From Salisapilia sapeloensis (Eukaryota; Oomycota; Peronosporomycetes; Peronosporales; Salisapiliaceae): DNA of 64,000 nt. The translations under genes and the position numbers were made by a program. The notes beneath the pieces are model-generated. The model was not told the origin of the DNA. It worked only from the letters and a program-made list of their open reading frames with translations, and did not search any database. Positions 54,918-64,000 of the stretch are shown here, in pieces. The stretch is from positions 1 through 64,000 of the forward strand of contig JAADVB010000042.1 in NCBI GenBank assembly GCA_023334545.1, in the 5' to 3' direction. Position 1 is the stretch's first letter; each line of letters opens with the position of its first letter.

Positions 54918-56065
54918 TCAATCGTCATCTTCCTCTTCCTCTTCTTCTTCTTCCTCTTCTTCTTCCTCCGATTCCGATTCCGATTCCTTCTCCGATTCCG
55001 ATTCCTTTTCCGAATCTTTATCTTTATCATCGTCGCTGTCGTCATTCAAAGCATGTTCCAAAACCATGCCGCCGACGAGTCCAACACCGACGCCAGCAGC
55101 AACGGCACCCGCGCCCATGCCACCTCCACTGTTGTTGTTGTTGTTGTTGTTCTGCTGTTGCTCATCTTGGAAGTAAAATCCTTGGGATGGCTGCCCATAT
55201 GCATTTCCTTGGTACTGTTGGTAAGGAGCACCGGGTGGAGGACCGTAGGAATTTCCCTGGTATTGGTCGTACGAAGCACCCGGCGGAGGTCCATACGAAC
55301 TTCCTTGGTATTGGCCATAGGAAGCACCTGGTGGAGGTCCGTATGAACCTCCAGAGAATTGGCCATACTGACTACCCGACGAAGGCCCGTAGGATGGCAT
55401 TGAATCTTGTCTCGACATCGAAGAGCCATAAACTGGTGGAGGGCCGTATCCTGGAGGAGGCGTCTCGTAGCGAGGCGGGTACGGGTTTGAGGATTGACTA
55501 TAGCTTTGTTGGTGATAGACCTGCGGCGGTTGCTCTTGCTGTGGCTGCTCTGGTGGCGCATAGTTACTCTGGTTCATGCTGTAGGATTCCGAGTGCTCAT
55601 ATTTTTCTCTGTACGAGTTACTCTCCTGTTGGATCCAATTGTTGGTCTCGTATTGGATACGAAGGTTGATTTCACCAGCATGAGAGTTATCTTCCGTCTC
55701 CAATGAATACCACTCATCCTCGACTTGGCCATTCTGGAATCGGTCAAGTGCAATTTTGCATTTGCCGATCAACTTGTTGTTGGTCCAGTTCTTGTTCTTG
55801 ACTTTGACAGTGAGCTTCTCGTCGTTCTTGTCTCGGACTTTAAAGTCGTGGACCGAGCCCCATTGAGGCTCCGTTCCTCCATTGTCGTGCACCTAAATTT
55901 TAACTTGCATTAAGAAATTGTTGATGCCCCTCCACAATTGTTACAAGGTACCTCGGTCTTGTGCTTCTCGCCATTCACTTCGAGCACACAGAAGGGATCT
56001 TGTGTACCGAAAGTCTGTACGTCCCGAAGGTTTCGACACCCGACAACTCTGACATGCAAGGTCAT
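54918..56065 (-). CDS. C2-domain protein with repetitive PPPG tail and polyacidic C-terminus
   Basis: Exons 56065-55952 and 55892-54918 give 362 residues. The N-terminal ~120 residues are a single C2 domain: TLHVRVVGCRNLRDVQTFG, TQDPFCVLEV, then the family pattern TEPQWGSVHDFKV and LTVKVKNKN. Removing a 59-bp intron rebuilds the domain across its middle. C2 domains bind membranes, often with Ca2+; Asp ligands are only partly conserved here (one in QDPF), so Ca2+ dependence is doubtful. The rest is low-complexity: Gln/Tyr/Pro-rich, with at least four tandem copies of a ~16-residue SYGPPPGASYGQYQG-type repeat, then poly-Asn and a hydrophobic Gly/Ala/Val segment (AGAVAAGVGVGLVGGMVL). It ends in a nearly pure Ser/Glu/Asp tail. 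Comparable plant proteins (SRC2-like) combine C2 with PPG repeats. Confidence 0.88.
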
Positions 56066-58667
56066 TTTAAAGCAAGTAAGCAGATGAGATAAATGAGCTT
56101 CTTCTCGTGCCGTTCGATTCCTAAATGACGCAAACGAAGTCCACGTAATGCGCAGTTGTGCACGATCAGGATATCTTGGGAAGCATTACACAATTGGACT
56201 ACAGCAGTGGTTAGTATCTGCGAAACCGTAAACAAATATCCATGTAGCCACCTCCGTTCTTTGTTGTACCATCAGCTCATCTTTTCAAAGTCACTCTACA
56301 AGAAATGGAAAGCTTTCGGAGTAATTGCAGGTCATCGTTCATGACAGGTGATACCTGTCATGATGGAAAGGGTGAAACCGAGAGGAGAGATACCATCGAG
56401 GTTCGGTTCATAGGATATGAATACAAGATAGTAATGGCTAAAGCGACAATAAGACTAAGATAAGACAGCTGTACGAGTTTTGAAGCCATCGAAAGATCCG
56501 CTTTGCAAATCGTCAAGGGATTCTAAAATCTGCCAAAGGATTTTTATAAACCTTCCATTCTCAGTACTCATTCATGCTAATGCTGTCAGATCCACTTCTC
56601 AAACAGAAGCTTACAAACTAGACTTAGATAAGATGTGTAGTAGACACAAAGGAGTCCACCTAACAAAGGATTTCGATAAGCAATCGAAAGGCTACTTTTA
56701 CTATTCTTCAACTTGGGAAGGAGCGTAACATGGACGTGAAATGCGCTTAACATCCAATACAAATGAGAGAGCTGATCCGGCTCGATACGTACATAGCAGA
56801 TCATTGATGGATATAGAAAGCTTGCAGATAACCTGTTGGCTTGACTGCTGCAATAGGGTGGCTTGTGATGTAAAGAGAGTTTAAGATCACTTACATTTGG
56901 ATACCAAAATTTACAATTCCGTAGTATCAGCTACGATGGTAGCTGGATTAACCAAACGATCGATATATTATGCCTCTGCTAGCGAAACGGTATGTAATCG
57001 TGTACGATGTTGTCACATTCGTCACTATGTGCAGCGCGTAATGGCGGAAAGCAAACAAACAAGTGATGAGAAACACACTTCTATTCTGCAAAGCTAGCAC
57101 ACTTTCAAAGTCTAGCATGTGACCACTGTATCCATATTAAGCTAGTACATCTCAGTATTCGCTCAATAAAGTTTGAACAAGAACATCGTTCACCCTTCTG
57201 TACATTCTGGTGGTCATTTTTACAATTCCTTGTATCAATGACTTCTTTTCAGTCACCTTCACGGTTGGAATGCCTCTCAAGTCCGTGCAGAGGTTTTGTT
57301 CTCCAACTTTTTCGCCATAAAGTGCTTGGGCAGTCAAATTGACTTTGTACCCGCAAATGACCACACAAAAGATACATTCAGTTTACAGAACTTGGCTTGT
57401 TCACACGAATAAACTATCATTCGCTTCATTGCGCTTAGCCAAAAGAAACTTCAAGGATTTAGAATAGCGGATTCGCCTAGGATTATTAATGTTGGTTATC
57501 CGAGTAGGTTTCCTTCGAGTTACCAAAATGAGAACATGTCTACTACCTATTGCTAGCATGTTGGGTGAGTACAGGTCGGTACCACAACTACCCTGACATC
57601 AATTTTTTCTTATATAGTCATGCTGCCTTTTATGCAAATCTCTGAAGTAAATATAACTCAATTTTACTATAGTAAATAACAGAGTTATCTATAGCTATAG
57701 AGTTTGAAGTTTTTAGGGTCGCACAATCTTGAGCAATGGCAGATTTCCCCGTGAAGAAGTTTATCGTGGTCAATGCTCACAACTATAACAAATCATTATC
57801 CGCCACGGCGAAAATACATCTTTGGGATAAACTTTAGTAGAACTTATAAACTGGATGATGTGTGGTGTTTTTAAAAGCAAGGTACATTGACTTTGAGCTA
57901 CTCGGCATGTCCAAAGTCCGTCCTAGCACATCATATTCATGCACTAGCCTACAAAACACGCTATTTTACTACTATTACGCTCTAGGTGTTCGATTTTAAC
58001 TTGGAAGCGGGCCCAGGATCGGTTTATAGATATTTTCGAAGCGGAGAGCATTGGCGATGCTGTTCCTTGGAAGTAATTGAATCACGTGCTATCACCATTG
58101 AGGTTAAAACGCTCTAGTCGCTAGGTGTTTTGACATAGTATTTACGTGCAATCTTCGTGATTGTCCATGCTGCAGTTTAGACGGTGTCCACCGGCCTTTG
58201 GTAATTCCACTACAGCAATTAGAACGTAGATCGCTTAGTCCGTGCAGCTCTATATAGGAAAAAGTGTTGAAGCACGAAAGATAGAAATCGGGTAATGCCT
58301 CATCCACCAGATAGATATTTTGCAAGATATAAATGTACACAGAAATACAAGATAATATGTTTTTAGTAACCTGCTTTGCTTGATGCTGCATACACAGCTG
58401 AATCTAGTAATAGCTTTGCATGCGGTTTGGTATACCGACATTTAATTAATATGCTTTATGAGGAAGTCGCTACAATAGCATCAGAGCTTACTTCACACAT
58501 CAACCTCGTATATGAGCCCTCAACGAATCTCAGTCTTGTGCAATAGACAAACTCGAAAATTTAATCAGCATTTATGCTCTATGAGATTTAACCCTTTCCA
58601 GCAATCGATACTCGCCGTTTCTATCTACTTACAAAACGGGCGAAAATGGCCTACGTAAAGCCAAACT
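56066..58667. other. Large gene-poor interval
   Basis: About 2.6 kb of A+T-rich DNA without a supportable gene. A minus-strand frame at 57152-57364 (…YKVNLTAQALYGEKVGEQ…) and a 33-codon plus-strand frame starting near 57736 (MADFPVKKFIVVNAHNYNKS) have some protein character but no partner exons and no known family; they may be decayed coding sequence. Confidence 0.4.
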
Positions 58668-60972
58668 CTAAACAAAATTCTGGCTGTAATTGTCCTTCGG
58701 GCGCCTCATCAGGGATCCGTCGGGTCTCTGTTCGGCCGGCGATCCCTCCATCGCAGCCTTCTTTTGCTCAACTGACTTCATCAGCACTTGCTGCTGCTTT
58801 GCAGCAGAGCGCGCTGACAAGTAAATCGATAGTATAGTGAAGAAGAGGGCGATGATACCGACCGTCAGGGTGAGTTCCATGGGAGGTCCGTAGACGCGGC
58901 TCGAAAGGTCACTCGATGTTTCTGCCAGTGCCGTGGTGCATCGAGGTCCACCCCAAGAATCTGAGTGAGTACACTTGCAACGACTGTTTTCACACTTGCC
59001 AGTGATGAGCAAGCTGCGCGCACCTGCTGCGCCAAGCGTGCAGTCATCATCTTTTCTGCAGAAAGCCTTACCCGCGACTTCCTCCCATGGGTTGTCAACA
59101 TCTTCATACTCATCCAAGTGCTCTTCGATCCACTTTTTCGTCGGATGCGTGTCAGGGTCGCATCCAATTTGCATGAGTGATCCGTCTTTAAGATTTCCAC
59201 TGACATCCTGGTACAGACGAATGTAGTCAATCTTCATGTACATCGGGAAGGAATCGCAGATGGCGTTCACTTTCTTATCTTTACCATCCCCCCGACATTC
59301 ATTGCCAGCGTTCGGTGGAGTCGCACCCCACGAACTGGACAAGGCAACGTTAAAGATGAAGTACATGGGCTCTTCCAGCATGATTTTGGTCGGGTTGTTC
59401 TTCTTCTTGTTTTGCGGTACATTGGAGAACGCGTCTGCCGAGACTTCAAAGATCGGATGACCGTCCAACATCCATCGTACATACCCTTTCGTACCAGTCA
59501 CCCACTCTAGTTGGTAAGTCAAAAATCCGGTATACGCGCCAACGTGCACAGGCCAATTGGAAGAGATAGCATCCATCTGATAATTGAACGGTGCCATCGT
59601 ACCACTTGGCTTTGTGTCCGGGTCTCGAGGATCCGAGCATAGCTTGTTCGTGTTGTCTGGGTCGCACAAGTAGGCTCCCATGTATGAGTTCATCACTGGG
59701 AAACACGTGCCGTTCGTGTTGATGCCCCAATGGTCCGGACCGACTCCATCAATCAATTCGAGGTCACCATTTACATCATAGGACGCTGGGCAAGTAGTTA
59801 CGGAACAAGTGTTCTTTGAAATACCCTTCTTGACGGATGCAGCCACCGGCTTGTACGACTGTTTTTCGTCCGACTTCGCAACACAAAAGTTGTTTGCGCT
59901 GTATCGCAAGCCTTGATACCAACTTCTGTGTCCTCTATTCTTCATGTAGTAGCTCGTCGGCACATCAATGTAGTTGGCACCAGGCGTCTTACAATCGTAC
60001 GAGTAAACACAGTACGGATTCGCTGAGTCTGCTCCATCTGCTTCTGCAGGGTAGAGTCTGAAATCTTGTGGCATTCCTGGACCCACTTGCAAGGAACTGG
60101 AAATAGCGGTACCACCTCCTTCGAGAATATCAATCTCAGGAGCTCCTCGTCCTTGATTCGGGTTTAGACCGTAGCCTGGGTCATCATCACAGGCACTAAT
60201 GCGCTGGTTGTGCGATGGGAAAACATCTTCGTCACATTCATCGTACGAGAATGGCCACATGCGACTTGTCGACGCAGTAAAGATTGCTCGACCGAGATTA
60301 CCAAGCATCCAGATACCTGGCCATGTCGGGTAGTACGCGACGTTGTCGGTAACACCACTACTTCCCAAGGAGAGGTCAGGGTTACCAGAATCTTTACTGA
60401 TGGCACCAGGAAGCTGCGCTCTCACTTCGATCATACCACCTTGGAAACAGAATTTATTCCAACTCTGCACCATTGCCGCATAGTAGTAAAAGTTGACATG
60501 CTCATAGTCTGGCGGATTCAAATATGCGTTGTACACTTTGATGGTTGTCACTTGGTCGACGACTTTAATGTAAAAGTAGCACACTTTCTCTCCCTTGTCA
60601 TCCGTCTCACATTCCGTCGAGGTCATGTTATGCGCGTAGATTTCCAACGCACCGTTGACACCATCCGGCTTGTCTAAGGACGTCCAAATATGATCCTTGC
60701 CTGGCTTAAAGCTCCGGTCTGGTGTGTTAAACTCGTCACTATGAGAAGAGTATAATTAGCGCATGAAACGGAAGAGACGAGTGCGATCGATACCTCATGA
60801 CAAGTTCCCACTTGTCACCGCGAGACGAGGTGTACATTTGTCGGTTCGACGGAGTCTCCGGGTCGACCCATGCTCGAATTCCTGATTTGGTCTTGTATTC
60901 TTTATCATTGGCTTCGACCGCATTGGCGATGAGGATGCATGTCAATGCGAGGGTGATGGATCGTAAAAGCAT
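58668..60972 (-). CDS. KRE6/SKN1-like GH16 beta-glucan synthesis protein, type I membrane
   Basis: Exons 60972-60794 and 60738-58668 give 749 residues. In fungi, Kre6/Skn1 are transglycosidase-like GH16 proteins needed for beta-1,6-glucan in the wall; oomycete walls also contain beta-1,3/1,6-glucan. Residues 1-21 are a cleavable-looking signal peptide (MLLRSITLALTCILIANAVEA). The GH16-like domain includes NKFCFQGGMIEVRAQLPG, TWPGIWMLGNLGR, and the catalytic motif PEIDILEGG (ExDxxE type) at ~258-266. It continues with a family-typical HVGAYTGFLTYQLEW stretch and YMKIDYIRLYQD. A cysteine-rich EGF-like segment lies at ~630-665, then one membrane helix at ~680-702 (LTLTVGIIALFFTILSIYLS) and a short cytoplasmic tail. 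The 55-bp intron joins ELVM to SDEFN. Confidence 0.92.
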
Positions 60973-62419
60973 AGCTGAGCCGGTCCACACGTTTCTGAAG
61001 CTGTTGACTAGTTATTTATAGCGCTTTCGATGCTTCCACACTTGGACGAGAAGGCCGCTTCTTGATCCGGATTAATTTTGCAAAATGGACAAAGACCGAA
61101 GGGAGGCTTGTGCACAAGTCAGCCGAATGTACTGTGCTTGAGCAGGGCGCACGATACTGAGAAAGGACCAAATGACTTGTACTTCGTATTGGTCATTACA
61201 ACGCAACGAGCACCCGTTCTCAGCTCCATCGAGATCGGGGCTTTTATTTCGGATGTAGTCGATTGTCCCAATTGCTTTCTCCGGTCTTGCATTCATGACA
61301 TGCTGTATGTCATTCTAGCATGAGCGACCGGAGGAGATAATGGGAGAAGCAGCATAGAACTTAAGAAGATGCCCTTTGAAAAGAATATTGGTAACCTCTG
61401 TCGTAGCACAGAGCTACGCACGAGTGCTTTCGCGTAGCCTCTACATAACCCGATGGCACGACTATCCAAAATGTCACTTGTGTCGATTGGATCACATTAG
61501 GATAAATTCGACAAAGATGTCTTCGATTTTGCTGAAATATGAAGCTTAAAGTAGCACGTCGAAGCAAAAGCTAGGCTTTCATACTATTTGAAGATAATAT
61601 AAAGTTGCATTCACATGTTCATGCTGTCTGTACTCCTACCATGCAATTGTTGGCGCTTTCCAAATATACTGTGATGCTATAAAAGAGGCTATGCAGAAGA
61701 CCAAAGCTTGTAGAGATGAAAAAATTGTCTTGCTGAGTTCCATTCTCTACGCTTAGCAAAATGAATAGTTTTCGGTGGCCTGCAGACAGTACAAACACAG
61801 CATCTTCTAGCTTCACATATGGTTTAAATTCTCGTCTACTAGCCTTAAACTTCTACTACAGTACAAGCCCAAGTGACCTGTTCATTTACATGCAAAACAA
61901 ATTAGCATCTTATTTCCAAACCTTGTGCTCAGTCATTCGATGTGGGTGTGGCATTCGACTACCAACACACCTTGAATTTGCTTCAGTGAAGTTTAAATGC
62001 TCCCTTTGGCATTTTTCCGATATAATATGATCAAGCCCCATTGCATCATATCCTCGACTATTGCAATTAAATTTCCAGTCTTCAGTTACGTGCAGAAGAG
62101 ACCAAACTCATTCGACTTGTCTATTGCCACTATTGTTGTAAAAGAGCAAACTAGATCAATTTCCACGTCCAGCTCAAGTCAATATCAAGCTTCAGAGGGA
62201 TCCCTTCGACCAATTTTCTTATTTTTTAGGCTTGTGGACACTTTCAATCGTGATCCGAATGGTTCAGTGCATGCCTATATATATTTAAAAGACCCGACAA
62301 GTCCAAATAAGCTCATGTGAGATGCTAGTCGATACAACGAGAAATTAAACCCAAAACATTATTATTTACTTTCTTTATACGCAGCCCAACTTTGCTCACG
62401 ACCCACTTGAACTTCTTAA
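60973..62419. other. Gene-poor interval upstream of the KRE6-like gene
   Basis: About 1.4 kb with the 5' flank of the KRE6-like gene and the 3' flank of the next minus-strand gene. Open frames such as 61997-62320 (+) lack recognisable features. Confidence 0.45.
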
Positions 62420-63787
62420 CTACATCCACATCATGTCGGCACTATCGTCACTGCTATAATCTTCTTCTTCAAAGTTTTCTTGGAAGAAAACTTGTGGACG
62501 ATGCCCGCGGCCTTCACTACTTAATCGATTCATCAATTCATAGTCCGGGGCAGACGGTTCATCGTCCAACTCCGGTGCAGACGGTTCCGTCATACACCTG
62601 ATTGCTACCACGACCGGTACGGAGCTTCCAGGCCCAGCTTCGCTCTCAAGTGGAGGCGCTGTCGCTAGCTCTGTCGTCTCTATCGGTGCAGATGGAGCTG
62701 AGTCTCGGAACTGCACATTGCGTTCTGTACTCCTATCGCCTCCAGTCGACTGCCAGCTAAAGAGATTCAACAGTTGACCTCGGACAGCTTTCAGGCTATT
62801 CACACTGGAGACAGTAGATATGTCGCCAAGACTGTAGTTGGACATGATCTCCTCGGGATCAATCGTCCGGTTGTCGTCCACATCGGATGCACATTCGGAC
62901 GTGGATCGGGACTTGCGTGCTGATCTGACAGCCATGATGATAAACATGCACATGATCAAAACGCCTATGCCACCAAACACAAGTGCGTATCGAGGCCCTT
63001 CTTCTTTTTCCTCTTCTTCATGTGGACTTAGAGCTTTCATCGGACAATACCTGTCTTCCTTTGGAGGATGAAGCCGCATGCGCTCACAACCTGCAATGCA
63101 GACACATCCGTTCTCCCCGACACAAAAGGACATGTAATAGTCATCTGTCTTCCCAGCGATCGTACTCGCGAATATTGTTTTTCGGCATTCTGTGCAAATG
63201 GGATCGTCATTCGGACAGTAATTGACATCCGACGCACGAAAGACATAAGATGCGTTCAAGTCATCTTCGCTTGAATCCTTTGAGTCGATCTTGTTGATTG
63301 GAATCGCGTCCCTATAATCCCATTTCGCATCGTATAAGTCAGCAGACTCGCAGTATCCTTCTTTACCAATCATGCATTCCTATAAGGTTCTTAGACATGA
63401 AATGCAGAGTAGACAAGTTTTCTATAAAAATACCTCTCCGATACTACTCGCCGGCGTATTCAAACAGTCTACACAAGAGCGAGGTTTATGGCATCCATCT
63501 TTGTCTGGTGCATACCCTGCGCATGTACCCCCACTGGCACTAAAGTCGTCGGATATCTCGCTCTCGTCACAGTCATCGTCACTTTCACCGTCACCGGCAA
63601 TAACGGCAATGATCCCTTGCTCGCTTTGTGAACTAGTAGACGTATCAATGGAGGAAGAGTCTCCTCCGCTATTGGGTTCGCTCTTCGACGAGACCTTCGC
63701 CTTCATTCCACCATAGAAAGATGACCGGTCTTCATCCTTGGAATTTGACGGCGCATAAAAGTCATTCCGTCCTGTTAATTGAGCCAT
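62420..63787 (-). CDS. Cysteine-rich single-pass membrane protein, unknown function
   Basis: Exons 63787-63434 and 63379-62420 give 437 residues; the 54-bp intron joins SSIGE to ECMIGKEGYC. The N-terminal ~85 residues are Ser/Asp-rich and polar. Residues ~85-225 contain about 16 cysteines (for example CHKPRSCVDCLN, CPNDDPICTECRK, CVGENGCVCIAGCERM), typical of a disulfide-bonded extracellular domain. One membrane helix at ~246-268 (YALVFGGIGVLIMCMFIIMA) is followed by a basic stop-transfer (RSARKS) and a ~165-residue acidic, Ser/Pro-rich tail. The topology expected is extracellular N-terminus and cytoplasmic tail, as in oomycete receptor-like kinases, but no kinase domain follows. There is no N-terminal signal peptide, so a 5' exon may be missing. 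The family is not recognised. Confidence 0.72.
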
Positions 63788-64000
63788 CGTCTATTGCCTA
63801 CCGCGAATAAATTCGGATCGAGTAGAAAGCGATTCCGAGTTGAGACTCGATGGAAGAGTTCGATTGACGCTCAAGAGCGCTCTTTTTATGTCTGGTGTGG
63901 GAGCCTGAAACTTTGGCGATGGGTACTTTAGCGACTCAAATAGGGGTACTTTTTCAGATCAACGATATAGTGTCTCGAATTGTATGAATCATAAGCTCAT
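63788..64000. other. 5' flank of the Cys-rich membrane protein gene
   Basis: 213 bp to the window edge. No ATG followed by a hydrophobic signal-like stretch was found on the minus strand here, so any missing first exon would lie beyond the window. Confidence 0.4.

Noticed and set aside
1-64000. Possibility of a bacterial operon, CRISPR array or phage-like defence system
   Set aside because: All supported genes are eukaryotic, many with spliceosomal introns; no regularly spaced repeats or co-directional short-spaced gene strings are present.

Overview
This window is eukaryotic nuclear DNA. The best fit is an oomycete, and an Albugo-like white rust would match the compact layout. That placement is inference, drawn from several signals together: a bacterial-type RecA carrying a presequence and spliceosomal introns, a dynein-regulatory-complex gene that implies flagellated zoospores, a KRE6/SKN1-type beta-glucan wall protein, a bZIP factor whose invariant DNA-contact Asn is replaced, and very small introns. 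I reconstructed 30 introns in 11 genes; all are GT-AG and all are 49-70 bp long.

Layout, left to right. 0.3-4.1 kb (+): a mitochondrial-type RecA and a membrane-anchored RanBP2-finger/HECT ubiquitin ligase. 4.2-21.9 kb (-): midasin (MDN1), a single uninterrupted coding exon of about 17.7 kb. It is divergently paired across 205 bp with PWP1 (22.1-23.7 kb, +), and both proteins act in 60S ribosome assembly. 23.7-29.6 kb: a gene-poor stretch holding a small basic hypothetical protein and a four-exon WBP2-like GRAM protein. 29.6-37.6 kb: UPF1 (-) and PDS5 (+), head to head, then a bZIP factor (-) convergent with PDS5. 38.8-40.5 kb (+): DRC2/CCDC65. 41.2-45.4 kb (-): a seven-exon short ABCC transporter. 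45.8-47.0 kb (+): a poorly resolved locus ending in a Kre9/Knh1-like domain. 47.2-50.1 kb: a HAD-fold protein (-) divergent from nine-exon ALG12 (+). 50.5-51.6 kb (-): a C2H2 zinc-finger protein. 51.6-54.9 kb: a gene-poor accessory stretch with a remnant of a multi-pass membrane protein gene broken by a 635-bp inverted-repeat element. 54.9-56.1 kb (-): a C2-domain protein with a low-complexity tail. 58.7-61.0 kb (-): a KRE6/SKN1-like GH16 protein. 62.4-63.8 kb (-): a cysteine-rich single-pass membrane protein.

Most genes are housekeeping: ribosome assembly (MDN1, PWP1), mRNA surveillance (UPF1), cohesion (PDS5), N-glycosylation (ALG12), organellar recombination (RecA) and flagellar assembly (DRC2). 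Neighbours are often 50-250 bp apart. The accessory DNA lies in the gaps at 23.7-25.3, 25.9-27.7, 28.4-29.6, 51.6-54.9, 56.1-58.7 and 61.0-62.4 kb. I found no CRISPR array, operon, prophage or obvious biosynthetic or defence cluster. The most unusual items are the HECT ligase architecture, the altered bZIP contact residue, the reversed topology of the KRE6-like protein and the inverted-repeat element next to the broken membrane gene.
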